From: Distichodus sexfasciatus
Lineage: Eukaryota > Chordata > Actinopteri > Characiformes > Distichodontidae
Assembly: GCA_032718565.1 (NCBI GenBank)
Contig: JAVGVS010000017.1
Location: 4,445,866-4,509,865, forward strand
DNA: 64,000 nt
Reading direction: 5' to 3'
Part shown: positions 13,701 through 28,700 of the stretch, in pieces
How positions within the stretch are numbered: position 1 is the first letter of the stretch
Layout of the letters: each line of letters opens with the position of its first letter
The notes under the pieces: generated by a model
The model's input: the letters and a program-made list of their open reading frames with translations, nothing else
What the model was told of the DNA's origin: nothing
The model's database searches: none
Program-made: the position numbers and the translations under genes

Positions 13701-16700
13701 GTTATTTGTCAAAAAGTAGTGCTGATGAACTACTGAAAAAGCTACTCTCCAGCACTGACAAGACAAAATCTGCAGAGAGAACACCTAGAGAGGTTGTTTG
13801 CCCAATGGTCTTCACTAATGGTTTGCTTGTGTGGTGTGTGTGTGTGTTTGCAGTCTCTCTGTCTCAGTGATGGGTACCATATGCAGCTCTCTGTCAGATC
13901 ATCATCCCTCTCTCCATCTTGCTTTTGTTCTAAAACAGTGGTCATAAAATGAAAAACACTAAGAAGAACAGAATTAAATGTATGCACACACACACACACA
14001 CTTCACCCTCTCCTCCCAATGTAATTACGAGCCCTTTTGCAGTAATGTAAATAAACCCATACGTGTTGTTGAGGCTGCGGTTACGTGGGTGAACATTGCA
14101 GGAATACTTTTCTGTGGTTTTTGCTGAAGAGTCATGAAATGAAAAAAGGATGAAAGAGAGAAAAAGAATGAAGGTTCCTTAGTGTGCATATTTATGCCAG
14201 AAGAGCACAAAAAGTCAGGTGGGGGAAGTGTGTGTTTCTCCCTTGTGCTATTAAGTAAACCTTGAATCATAACGGTGGCTTTCGCGAAAGGCTGCATCGC
14301 ATTGTTTTACATGCCCCATTTCTTATGCACACCCACCTATCACATGCTTTTCCACACACAAAAGCATTAAATGAAAGGACGTGTAGTCCATTCATTTGAG
14401 ACAAAACCACTGAATTAATAAGATAGTATTCACAGTAAAAACAAAAAATAATTAAAACATTTTCTGAATTAACAAGTTTTCATGAGAGCACGAATTTCAA
14501 TAAGTCGAAACAAATACAATATTTGGAAAAATAAATCACAACAAACCTAACAAACATTCCTGCTTCAGGATCATTTCAGACTAATCTGGATCTCAGATTA
14601 TCTCGGTCTCCATTTCTCTTTTATCTCTGTATCTCTGTGATTTAGAAACTATAGTTTCTACTTGAGTTATGTGGATCTGTGTTAAACCTCTGGGCCACAG
14701 TGAGGGGGGAAAAAAGCTACCTGTTTCTGAAACTGTCTCTCTCCCTTCTTTTGATAACTATCTTAGGAATTCTTATGATGGAAACATTTTTATGGTCCCA
14801 ATACCACGCTTTTTTCCTCGCCCTCCCTATCCTCAAATGGCATTTCTCCTTACAGATGGTTGATAGCAATGCTCTAAAAAAACCCAGGCAGGCACAGTGG
14901 AAAATACTCAAATCCAGAGATGCACGATAATATCGGATTCAGCCAATAATTGCTTTTTTTTAAAGTTATCGGCTTGCTTAGATTTGTCTGATATTTTATG
15001 ACACATTTTTTGTAAATAAGAAGTAGCTTTACGCGCGCCCTGTTGATACACCACATAGGGCGGGAAGTAACGTTTTCTTACAATGTTGTGCGGTACGCTA
15101 GAAGTGCTCCACCCTCACTTGACTCTGCTTTCACACTCGTTTGACTTGGTGATGTTTTAGTAGAGTCAGAGCTATGGTGTTATTTTTGTGCCAAAATTCT
15201 GACCGTGCAGTGGAACTTTGGCGAGCGAAATATTTTGTCTTTACGTGCGCAACTCTGTCTGGGCCCACGCTCGACTCTGACTTCCTCATTTATCGACACT
15301 GGTATCGGCATCAGCAAACATAAGCATGAAAAACATTGGCTATCGACATCGACTAATAATTCCCTTATGCTGCATCCCTACTCGAATCTAAAGGTGTATT
15401 TTCATGTTTATTTTTGTGACATATCAGGACTTATTTGAGTTAGATATATTATGAAATCAGTGGAATTATTTTCTTGTTTTAAGCTACATTTCGGTTTAGG
15501 GTAAGGACTGGGTTTGAGACCTGGTAATGTTTAAGAACATGTAATAATGAAAGTCCAGTCCTGAAAAGTCCTGACATTTCTTTAAAAAAAGTGTGTGCAT
15601 GTGTGAGAGCAGGAGGGTGATTCATTCTCCATAAAATGAACATTTGCTTGCTTTTCCATCCTTTGCCAGTGATCCATTTTAGTTTGATACAACCACAGTT
15701 GGGGAAAGCCCAGTAATACCAAAGGGGAGAAAAAAGAAATATAAAGTTTGTTTCCAACGTCCTCCTTGTAATCCCCCGAACAAGGCAGAGAACTATTCCA
15801 GGGCTGAACCACCAAATCCAGGTAGAATTTATAGCGGAATTGGTAATGTTATTGCTCACAGCCAGCAATTTACAGCGCACATATATAAAGGTTACAGTGG
15901 CAGTCAAGTTCCAATAAACCAGTCACACGCTCTCAGTCTTACCTCAAGAGTTGTTCGAGCACTGAAAACTCCCAAAAACCCGTGCTGGGGAACCCACAAA
16001 AGCGAGTCTCAACAATGCCATCCGTCAAAACAACTGCCAGTGCGTCCCAGAGGTCCGTCTAAAGACTATCTCAAGCCATGATGTAATGGCACGTCATCCG
16101 TCTTAACTTCAGCCTGTGACAGTTTTATTTAAAGAACGCAGAGAAAGAAACTGCCGCAGAGTTCCCCATTGAGTGCCGGTCTCCGAGGAGCTGCCAGCAT
16201 CATTTGGACCTTACGAATCCGCCTCACCTCCACCCTCGGCCTTCTACTCTCCCTCCCCGTCTTTCTTCTTGCCTCGGCGTCCACCCACTACAACCTTTCT
16301 TTCTCTTTTTCTTTCCCTCTCCCTTGAGGTCATGCTTTCCTTGGAGGTTTGGAGGTAAATATAACTGTGGCGTTGTGTGCATTGCACGCACCACACCTAT
16401 GTTCCATCGGGCCTCTTTCCATTCTGTGTGTGTGTATTTGACTTGGGCACGGGCACCAGCCAGTTTGTTCCACACTCCCCAGTGACCACGAGAGACCGCT
16501 TACAAAGACCGCCTTTGTGGAGACTGGACTGGTCCTCCATCTTTTCCCTCCTTCTCCATTTTTTTCATCTCCCTCGGGAACGGGCGCTCATTATGAGCCA
16601 CAAAAATAAAACAATTTCCGCACACCCCATTTTTCAAAACGGGACCTGGCAGACAGCGTTGTTGAGGAGGTAGCGGCCGATATGTGGGAGAGAGCTATTT

Positions 16701-19700
16701 GCTGGCTTTTAATTAACGTCCTTTCGGCTGAGAAAACAAACGACGGGAGGAACGAGGGAGAGGCGGCGGACGAGTGGGTGGGTGGCTGAGGAGAGGAAAC
16801 AAATGCCATCGCCGCACCTCCTTTCCTGCCCCTCCTCGGTTAGATAAAACACGCTGCCCGTTTTCGGTCCCTGGGAGGTGAGAGGAGCCTCAAATTACCC
16901 GAATATGGCTGGAAAATTATAAGTCCCATGGTGGGAATAGCTGTAATACAATAAGTGGCTTTGAGAAGCCATTCTTAGCTGTGCTACCAATGTACCGAAA
17001 AGTGTGCGCACACACACACACATACTTCTGGACTCCCTGTGCCTACAATATGCGGGAGAGAGATTGTGTTTGAATGAGTTTATATTCCACATCTGTATGC
17101 CATACCGTAGCTAAGGCTGGGCAATTGATTAAAAATGAATCATAACATTCAGAACCTCTAACTGATATAACCATTTTAGGGTTTTTTTTTTATTCTTTTA
17201 AAAAAGTAATTGAGTTATTGAGTAATTGATTTACTATTTGTCACCGTGAACACAGCACACCACGGCACACAGAGCACCACAATGAAATGTGACCTCTGCA
17301 TGTGACCCTGTTAATGAGGAGTGGACTGATGACATGCGCATCTTTGGGGACGGAATCTTGCTCATAAGTACCTCAGTGGTACCTTTACCGGTTTTAGAAT
17401 ATACAAAGTTACGAAATGCGCAATGGATAGAAACTTTAAAAATGTACTACTGCATGTTTGTTTGTGTGACTCCACCCTGTCCAGTCTGCAACTAAATACG
17501 TGTGTTTCCTTCAATTACTTTAAAATCATGATAAGATGCACTGTTTCATTTACAAAAAAAACATTTAAAAGTTGACAATATTTATATAAGCCCTGTCAAC
17601 AATTTAGGAGGTCCAAAAAAATCCCCCCCCAAAAGAATCATCCATCGAGGTAAAATGTTCAATGTATTGTAATACTGATTTGAGATCATATCGCCCAGCT
17701 CTAAAGTAGGCACAGTCCCAGTTTCAAACCATCTAGTTTTAAGCTCAGCCAAGAAGGACAAACATGACATTGACCTAGTGAGAAAGACGAACACACATTT
17801 GGTGCAGAGGACCTGTTTAACATCAACCCAGCCCAGTACACCAGGCTGATTTCATGCTTTCTAGATACTGTGGTCAAGATCAATGGGCATCTTGTTCAAC
17901 ATATTTGCAATCCTTTAAAAGCCCTTGATGACCGCAAGATTTAAAAATGGGCACAGATGATGTCACTGAATATCTCAAACAAATTTACTTACTTACTGGA
18001 AACTGTCATTACTTTGCCAGCTTATCAATGCCCGTTATCACTTCCTGAAGCACATCTAATTACTAATGTTCCCCACAAGTTTAAAATAATGTTAAAATAT
18101 ATAGAGATTGACAGGCACAGATAATTGAAAGCAATTTGGCTCACATTGTAGATGAAGAGATAGTTTGCTCTCCATCAGATTAATTAGAATTCAGTAAGAG
18201 AATGACCATATGTTGTTAGTCAGATTTGTTTTTATTGTGTATTACGCAGGGCTAGGTGATACGGCCTCAAATCAATGTTACAATTAACTGAACATTTTAC
18301 ATCAATTACATTTAATGAACAATTATTTTGTTTGTTTATCCCCCCCTCATAGTTCACTAATGAGGTTTGGACTGCAAATAAATTTACACTTATCCAGAGC
18401 GACTTCCATTTCCCAATTATAGGGACAGTTTCCCTGGATCAACTTGGGATTAAAAGTCTTGCTCAGGGGCCCAATTACTGACGCTGGGATATTTTTCTTC
18501 TAATTAAAATGTACATATTTCACCTTTGGGATTTTGGATATACTTTTATTTTAAAGTACTTTTATTGTATTACTTTATTTTTTCTCTCTTTTGTTGTAAA
18601 TCACTTTGAGCTTCATCCCAATGCATGAAAAGTGCATTATAAAATGTTTTTTACTCATTCATTCATTTAATCCCTATCGGGGTTGCAGGGTCCGGAGTAT
18701 ATCACGGTAGCTACGGCGCAACGCAGGGGACCAACCTGGTGCAGGTGCCAACACACCACAGGGCACACTCACACAATCACACTCTCATTAAAAGAAACAC
18801 ACAAATGTAGTGGCAGACTAGACAGGTCGGAGTCACAACACACAGGCTGGGCAAACAATTGAAATAACACTAGATCACGTCGATTGGTGGTTCTTCATGT
18901 CAGTTTTGATTATTTACCCAGTCCTAGCATTATGAGCAGCATATAATGAGTTCACAGACTTGGGACCAGTCTACCTCTCTCGTTCGATCTACACCTTTAA
19001 CAAAAAAATAAAAGCAGCACAGCAGACTGACCTAGAGTGAGAGCTGAACTGGGCAGTCTCAGGACTCCTGTAGTAGAGAGTAGGAGATGGAGAAGAATGA
19101 GCTCCCTGTCTCCCGCTCCCAGCCCACACACTCCAGACCGACTGGATGAGGTCACCCCCCTCTAACGCTCTATAAATAACAGGGCGTGCCCCTGTCTGCC
19201 GGTCTGGATTCATGCCCACCATTGTGCCACAGCTGGACACACGAGGGCACTGCCCAGCTGTGTGGTCACCTGACGGATCTTACCAGTTCAGGCCGAGTCT
19301 GCAGAAAGCAAGACGTTATGTGTAAAAGAAGAGCTTTAGGAAAGATTGAGAACTACGAGCAGAGGGACCAGACTGTCTACACGCCCAAATTTCGGGTGAT
19401 GAGTGTAATTTCACAGTGAAAAACAGCAGGAGATTTAGCAAGCTTGTCAACAACACATAGGAGTAAGCCCTACTGCTATGTGTTGTTGACAAGCTTGCTA
19501 AATCTCCTGGTGTTTAAGAGACAATAAGATTTCACATCAACATTGCGATTAATTGCTTAATTTATTGTTTTACAATTTAAAAATGTTTTTGTCCTCACAG
19601 TTTACTGACAAGATTTGTACTGTAAATATGTTCAACTATTAAAGATGGAATATTTTTTCTAATGAAAGAGTGCAGATCTTTGTGATTTTAAAATAATTAA

Positions 19701-22700
19701 AGGAAACGTACACATTGGCAGTATTGGTAAAGCTACTTTGGAAATGTAATACATTACCATTACAAGTTACCCTATCTAAAATGTAAGAGTAGTGTAACTA
19801 TTTTAATTACTTTAACAAAGTAATGTAACTAATTACATTTGATTACTTTTGGATTACTTTTCTATAGTTTGAATGAATTTTCTCAACTCTCAACCATTTT
19901 CACTTTTTGAAAGCCGGTTAACCTTTTAAACTCCCTCAACACAGCCACAGCCGTGTCAGACTTCAACACCTCAACACCGCTTTACTGTGAGATCATGCTG
20001 ATCTTTGAATACCTATGCCTGCTAAATCAAATATTTGACATTCAACATTTGGTGAACATCACTGAATGAACTTGTCTATTCGTGTGGGATTGACTGTGCA
20101 TATAGCGTTTGCTCACTACAGCTAATTTTTATGTCCTGCAATGGACTAGGCCTACACTGTAGTTCCTATCTGGCATTGCAGGCCTCCTCGCAACTACAGC
20201 TCATGCCGCTTGTAGGCAGGAGATCCAGCAGCAAGTGGGTGTTGCAAATTCAAACATGATAAGAGAACCAATTAGACATATCGGAATAGTATCAGACTTT
20301 CAGCTGTAAATGGAGGATGTTGGGCACAAGAAAAAATGGCAAAACAATGATATTATTAAACATATAGCCAATGCTTCTGCAGAAGATATTGAGATGTAAC
20401 TGAAATTGTAATCCTGAATATTTCCTGAAAGTAACTGTAATTTAATTACACATTTTGTCAAAGTAATGTAACTGATTACTGTTACTTTTATTTTGTAATT
20501 AAATTACATAATTTTGTTACATGTAACTCGTTACTCCCCAACACTGCACATGGGGCATACCGGGTGGTAGGAGTGCACAGAAAAATCTAACTGAATCAAA
20601 TCGCAATGCTTTCTCTGTCAATTCAAAATTGATTCAGGCATTCCAAAAAAATCGATTCATATTTTTCAATCAAGGTAATGGAGCTAGTTAACTTTTTCCC
20701 AGACAACTCGCCAATCCTACAGATGGCGCAATGTCAAAATCGGCTCAGATAGACCTCCTCCGTGTGAACATGCTGTTAGTATACGCACATATGCATTACA
20801 TTTAGTAAAGTACATTTGAATCAGTGTGATTTTTTGTTGATCTGCCACAGTCAAATGGGAAAATTAACTCAAAAAGCAATTTGGAAACAAATTCATCTAT
20901 GTATTGAATCATGAATTGTTCATGAATCATGAATCGATTTTGAATCGAATCGTGAGCCCAAGAATCAGAATCGATCAAATCATGATATTTTCTGAATCGA
21001 GCACCCCTAATGGGGAATATGTTTTAAGGGGATAGTATACAAACACATTTTATTTGAAAAACAATCTAAATAATCTTCACCTCATCCATTAGAGGTTCTG
21101 AATCTCACTTTGGATTAATATTCGATTAATCGCCCAGCCCTACAAAGTGGGATGCTGGGATGGGACTGGCTTCCATAAAACAATATGCTCCCCAAAGGAG
21201 ATCTCGAAATGAATGACAGTAATCTGGGAGAAGCTTAGCATTTAAACAAACATATACAAAGCATAACGTGTCATACCACGCTTGCAAGGAAATATCATAT
21301 AAGCATTGACGCCCTCCTTTGGAGCAATAATTTAAGGATGTGTCCAACAGGGCCCAGTGGTGAGGTGAGCCTGGGAGAGCAGTTACACAAGAATGTCACT
21401 CTGAAACAAACGCCTCTTTATCAATGTCTGCAATGATTTCCCCAGTTAGAAAATCATTAACTGAGAGGCAGCCAAAGGCATGCAGCCCAGAAACAGAGTC
21501 AGCCTCAGTGTGGATATTTTTGGGCCCTGATGTTTGCTGGCTGGTCCTGATAGTGGGTTACAGAGTCTGCCTGATATGGAGTTGATTATTGAGACCATTG
21601 ACAATAGTTTGACTTTAAAAATTGGAACAAAATGTATTCTTATTACAGCAGTTTAGCTGCAAGGGGTGACCTCTACAATGAATACAAAAGTCTTACAACT
21701 GTGATAAGTAGGACAATAGCGCTAAATAATATACGACCTTTACTGGAAAATAACCCGTGTAAACAACTTACATGTTTTATCTAATGGTTAAAGACCTTCC
21801 ACATGAACTCTAAGCTTTTTTGATGTTACTAGTAGATTACACAGATTTTACAGTGTTTATCTGATGCTCTTTTCCAGAGCAACTTACATTTCTTAATTAC
21901 AGGGACAGTTTCCTCAGAGCAAGTGCGTTCAGGACGAGCCCAACGGTGGTTTTAGATGATCCTGGGAAACAAATCCCCAATCTCTGGGTCAGCAACACAA
22001 GTGTCTCTCACATGACTATGCCACAACTGTCCCACACAGCCAGCTATGCTTCAGTTCTCACCAACCCTCACCGTGCAGTTAAAATTCCCAAACAATATAT
22101 CAAAAGTCTAAAGGGCCAAATGTGTTAAACCTTAGAATATCTATATGTCAGAATATGATGCTTGAGTATGATGTAGAATCTATAGAAGTATTACAGAACA
22201 TCTTTAAATACAAAGGTTCATCTGTCTTTCCAGAATGTGTGCTTCTACACGTGTGCTTCTACACGTGTGAGGGAAAGAGAGACATGACAGCTAATGATTA
22301 ACACATAGAACATCTGTCTCACTGTCCTGTCCATTAAACTGCATGCTCAAAGATTAATGCCTCTCTTTTTCCCCCCATGCATTCTTTGTGGGTTCTTCGT
22401 CCTTCCTGTTGTCCCACAGCCCCCAATCCTTCACCCATTCATTCATCCATCCATCCAGCCATTCATTCATACACTGAACTACTTCAAAACAATAACTTAA
22501 ACTACAAACACATGCATTTAAATGATGTCCTCTGTGAGCAGATTTATTAACCAAAACCCTTCTCTGTCAAACATCCCACCAAAAGAGAGTATGTTCTGGC
22601 TTGAACATAGGATGTGGGAAAAAAAGGAGTAGCAGAGTACGGAAGATGGGAAGTGAGTAAGAGGAAGACGTGCTGGGAGCGTCCGAGAAGTATTAGGAAT

Positions 22701-25700
22701 ATAAACTAGGATTGTCATCTGCTCCATTACGCTCACACTGCGCTGTTAATTTTTATTTACAGGGAAAAGGGTAACTGGTTTGTTGGCATCCATGTGTGAA
22801 CTTTTGCAAGTTTCTTCCTGGTTGGATGGGATAGGTACACGACTGAGCACAACAATACTGAGCACAGTATTTTCAAGTGTACAGTACATAAATGCACAAT
22901 TTGGGCATCAAATTAATTCAACTAACTAGCATGAGGAAGATTAGGTTCTGATTGTCAGTTTCCATACATTTTTTGGTTAATTGCCCTTCCTTACCCTAAA
23001 TGGTATCTGCATCTAGAGTGAACACATTGAACATTAACTGCATACTGCATATGACTGGTAATTTATTAGGGGTGTGCAAAAAAATCGAATCAAATCGCAA
23101 TGCTTTCTCTGTCGATTCAAAATTGATTCATGCATTCCAAAAAAAAGATTCCTGTTTTTCAACTAAAATAATGGCACTAGTTTGCTTTTTCCCCTGACAC
23201 GAGTTCAGCTCACCAATCCTATAGATGGGGCAATGTCGAAATCTGCCCAGTTAGACCTCCTTCACATGAGTATGAAGGAAACACAAGCAGTATGTGTACA
23301 TTTAGTAAACTACATTTGATTCAGTGTGATTTTTTGTTGATCTGCAACAGTCAAATGGGAAAAGTAACTCAAAACAGCAATCTGGAAACAAATTCATCTA
23401 TGTATTGAATCGTGAATCGATATTGAATCGAATTGTGAGGCCAAGATGCAGAATCGAATCATGAGATTTTCTGAACTCAAATGTAAATAAAAACTTGGCT
23501 CATGTTCGACATATTCCACTTCTACTTGATTGTAACACAGTAACGGCTCCCTGGTGCTCTGCTGCATAGAAAATTAGTCCTGAGTGTGTGCATAAATATT
23601 CAATGTGGAAATCGATACCAAATGACATAGTCCAATGGGGCGCACCATTCAAGTCTATCCATTCAGAAAACACAAACACCGCTGCTCACACACAGACACA
23701 TAAAACCCCCCAAAGCCATGCTTTCCTTCCAACAACAATCAGCAGCCGAGTCAGCGGGTTGCTACGGTAACCCCCTGCCATGGTCACTATGCGCCAGTGG
23801 TCTGATCTGAACGAAGCCCCACAGCTGCAGACCAACACAGCGGAAGATTCCCATCCTCACCCCCACTCGCCCTCCGCAACCTTCCCATACAGAGACAGAA
23901 ACTTGCCTTTGTTGTCTCCTCTATTAAAGCAATGCTTTACAGTGTTTCACCCCAAAAAGTTCCCCCTCAAGCCTTTTCCGTCCCATCTGCTTCCACTGCC
24001 TCCACTTTACCAGTCGTTTGAAACTTTTAATGTTTTGGCTGTTTTTTTATTTTTCTACAAATAAAAAACATAATTGCTGTGGTTTTTATCATCTTTTATA
24101 AAATCCCTTCACTTGAAGCAAGGACTAAATGCTGGAACATATGCCCTGCAGAGGACTGAAAGGAGAGTGACATTTATAAAGAGTGGAATTCTGCACAGAA
24201 CCCTAACCATAACCCTAGAAAAAATAATAAAACACCAGGCATATATATGGACATATTAAGATGTTAAGCTGTTTTGGGACATGTTAACTCATTTTGAAAT
24301 ATCTTTATGCAAGTATTTAGGTTATTTTTATGCGGTGTAAAGCTCTTAGTCGGAGAATGAACTGATAGTTTAAGGCAGTGACTGTGAATCTGGTGAATAC
24401 ATCCAGATAAGCAAAGCAGAATCCCAGTCATTGTACACAACTTTAAAAGTGTGCGTGTTGTGAGGGTCATGCTCCTCCCCATGTCTTTGTCTACAGCTTA
24501 ACAAGTCAGCGGCCTAACAACCCACATTGACATGAGCATTATGCTCAGTGTTTCCCTAAAATCACTTTAAATCTCTGCTTCCTTCTCAAAACTCATCCTC
24601 TCCACCCCAACACACACTGTAATTTCCCACAGCAAAACAAAAGTTCTTATCAAAGCGATTCTTCATATCTTAGGCCAGCGATTCCAGATTGAAAGGCCTC
24701 GTCCTTGAGCGGCGTTTTATATACAAACACAGCGGGGACTGGAGCTAGACCAGGGAGAAGAGTTTCCGTGTGTGTATGTTATGTGAGGGGCATTAAACAC
24801 ATGAATTCTTCTTAGAGTCATAGTACACGAAATTTCCTCATTGGCACCAGATGAGAAACAACCTGTATAACAGTGGCAGCGAGAGGAGAACAAGAGGAAT
24901 AAAGATGCAGAGCCAGAAAGAGGCAGAGATGTACAAATCAAATACAAATATCAGATATAAGTCTGATACCACCTGATTTAGGTAGACTGGGCATCAGCAA
25001 CAATGGACCAATTTACGTTTTGCATTTACGGCATTTAGCAGATGCTCTTATCCATACCAATGTTGGCTTCCTAAAAAGACAGGCAATGCCCTGAAGAAAT
25101 TGCGTGATTGCAGTGTGCTAAACCATTCAGAAAGGGATAAAAGGGGGGGAAACATTAAAAAGGATAAATGATGAAGCCTGTTAATATGTTTCTGCTGCTT
25201 AGAGTTGACTGAGCTGTTAAATTATGAGCTGTTAAATTAGGCTCGGGAAAGGGCTATTCACAAGAAAAAGAATAGCACAATTCTCCTTAATGTAAACGCC
25301 CTCTTGTGGCCAACATAGGAAATGACGACCTTAACGGTGGCTCCCCTTGAGGCTGAAATAGGGAATTACAATTTTATGATCCCCCAAGCTTATAATCAAC
25401 AACACAGGGTTTCAGTCATTTAGACCAGCGGTCCCAACCTTTTTTGGCACCACACACCAGTTTCATTTTCGGACAATTTTTCCACAGAGAGGTGAGACGT
25501 GAACAGAACACAATAAAGTGAATTTTTTAATAGTCAATATTTAACCTATTCTCCAAGTGGGTTGCCTTACTACCACAGATGAGCCACAGATGGACGTGTT
25601 TTTCAAAATACATTTTTTGGAAAAAGTTTTTGTTCTTTCTGTGTGGTCTGAACAAAATGATCCGTGGCCTGGTACTGGGATCCCTGATTTAGAACACTGC

Positions 25701-28700
25701 TAAAACTAATCCAAATTATGGAGCTAATTAATCTATGAAATTGACTTTTTAATAGGGCTTGTGTGAATTATCTCTTTAATTATTTATTTAGTTTTGACTT
25801 GTGATGTAATGTAATCATTTGATACCCTTATACTGTCTTATAGTGCAATTTTAATTCCTAGCCAATTTGGTGCAGCAGTAAAGGCACCTTTAGTTCAGTT
25901 ATCCACTGTATATGTATTGGATAAAATGTTGGATACAAACCAGTCAAGAAAAAGCAATGAAGGTTTCATTGCTGTCTTAAGCTGGCAAAAAGGATAGAAT
26001 ACTTGAGCGACACAGAGATGTGAGGACTCTGCACACAGTCCTCGGGCTGCCAAGGTGAGGGCAATGACTTCTACTGACCTATTTATACACTGGAGAAGTT
26101 TACACAAGGGCATGGACTACACAAGAACACACAAACCACAATTTAACAGAGAAGGTTTTGTTTTAAGATGAAACTCAGTGTGGAAGGAATGCCTCTCTGT
26201 GTTTTCACATTCCTCATTTCGTTTGCCTCTTACAGTCTCAATTGGCAACTTCTGTTTGCACAGACTTCCCCCTCGTACCAGCTGAGTCGTGCCAAGACCT
26301 TCTTCAAATCTCAGTTACAACCACATCAGTTATGACACAGAAGTCTACAAAAAAACGGTCTCCTGACACTGCTAAACTAAGGCCAAAAAAACTTTTTTAG
26401 TGACAACAACACTAAGCATTCCACAGATGAAACAAAAACATACTTCATCCTTAAAAATGTTCAAAAATACCATCAAATAACTTCACATAGAGGTTATTCA
26501 AAACAGTGCTTCAGTGAGACCAGGGATTGCATGCAGAACTGATAAAAACACAGAACTGATCAAAGAAAAATGTTTTTGCAAAATCCTGCACAAGCAAAAC
26601 ATAAAACCACAATAATGAGAGAGAATAAAAGTTATGAAGTTTTACACTCACAAACAGTCTAAACTTTTTGAGAATGCAGTGGCCCATTGCACATGCCACA
26701 CACAAAAGCCTCATTTTTCAGAGGGTGATATCTCTTGGGACTAAATCTACATTCCGCTCGAGAGTCATACCAGAACAACTTGGCCCCATTAAACTTAATT
26801 ACTTAGTCATACACTCAAATCAGTAATGTGTATATCAAGGGCACTTAAAAACCCATTCATGTAGCTATTGAGACGCCATATATCACCGCTGGCAGACATA
26901 TTCACAAACATCCCGAAGCGATCAGTCACGGTTCGCGCCTGCACGAAGAGCACCTCTAGCTTTTGAAGCCTTTCCAGAGGGAGCTGAACGGGCTGTCGAG
27001 ATGTGAAACAAGACCTTTGAAGGGTGTCCAAGATGATGAAGAAGAAACCTCCTGACGGGATGGATTTCTTCTTCGTTTTATTGAAGTCAAATTACAGGGC
27101 AAACGAAAGGTGCATCAGAACACTTCCTAGTGCATGCAGCAATAAATCCAGTACCAGTTGAGCTGAAGAATGCAACTTGTACATAATGTTAAGTCTACGG
27201 CTGCAGCAACTCCTCAGCATAGTCAATGACTATGCTAATGTCATCAATATTTAGTCGACTCATCATTTAAACATCATCATTTAACTCATCATTCAAGTTA
27301 AAATGTCAAAGACCTAAGGATACAAAAGCATGGAAGTTTACTTCAAATAATCAGAAAACTAAATTTTTTGTTCACTGTGCAAAGTTTCAGTGGCCACAGC
27401 AGTAGCAGCAACATTATACAGTTGGGGCCTATTAATGAATCCTAGACGAGGTAGCACTGAGGTAGTCATGAGCAAGGTACCGTCCCCAAGCTCTGCTCTC
27501 CAGGGCGCTGCCCATTGCCCCTTCACAGATGAGCCAAATGCAGAGGTCACATTTTGTTGTGGTGCACTGTGTGGTGTGTTCACAATAACAAATAATCACT
27601 CACTTTCACTTTTTCTCACTTTTACACAAGATGAGAAAGCACAAGTGCTTATATTTGTGTTTATTAATTAAATAACCATCAGAAAAAAAACGCTTTTAAA
27701 AATCTTTCATCCCTGCTGCAGCTGATACAAGGACTATTACGTCCACAAAGTCTGTTTAACTGCTAGGGTACATTACCGTTAAGTAAGTGTTTAAGAAAAT
27801 GAGTAGATCTGGCTGATGATGCCAGTGTGTGAGTCCTTGCTTTTGAAGCTTTTGCATCCTGGGCTAGTTGGGAACTAATCTAATTGTAGCAGATTTTTTT
27901 CTTTAGTTATTGTGATAGTTGGGTTCCAGCAATCGTCTTGCTCTCTTCATTAGACTAGTCCTTCTTCTTCCCACTTTTTTGTTCCTTGGATTCCTTACAC
28001 AATTTTTATTGCAGAGGCAACCTTCAAAGCATAAAAATTTTCAAATTTTTATACCTTTTCAGTAAATATCCATAATTACAATAGATAACATCTGAATGTT
28101 TGTGATCAAAGGTGATTACAATTAAAAATGTCATCTGAATATCACTGGGTCTCATTCGCCAATATTTTCTCTTCTTTCTTTTTTCCTGAAATTGTTCCTA
28201 AGAAAGTTAAAAAGTATAATATTATGCAACTATAGAACTGAACATAAACTAATGTTTTGCACAGACAGGCATGCAAAAAAATTTAAGATTTAAGAAAACA
28301 CCAGAATCTTTGTGAACTGCATAAGTGGGTTCTTCAACAGAGTAATGAAGCTTTTCTTAAAAACAGCTGGTGAATGAGGCACAATATCTCCATATAAAAA
28401 TAATCATTAAGATTGATGGACTAAATTGTCGTTAGTGATCCTAGAACCAAACACAAAAACACTCATCTCAAAACACTCATCACAATGGCATGACCTCACT
28501 GCGGCCTAAATCACCAACACCAAGCTTATGATGGGACGTGTTTCCGAAAAGGACAATAGTTGGTGTCAGAAAGTCAGGCAGCGAGCGACCTTTCAGTTCT
28601 GAGAGAAGACAGATTGATCCATCACTGTCACAGCGGACACGGCACGGAAGAGGAGGCCGAAACACTGACAGCTCAATACACGAGCTGCCATGGCACGGAT

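Larger units (their letters stand above)
19511..21142. mobile_element. hAT-type element interrupted by two other hAT elements
   Basis: The left end is degraded (about 19511). The right end is CGATTAATCGCCCAGCCCTA. The interior blocks 'ttctaatgaaag' and 'tttgtgattttaaaataatt' match 1566-1790. The insertions at 19719-20546 and 20568-21009 are younger. Confidence 0.65.

Noticed and set aside
22236..22265. Short tandem duplication of a 14-mer (GTGCTTCTACACGT)
   Set aside because: Only two units; ordinary replication slippage.
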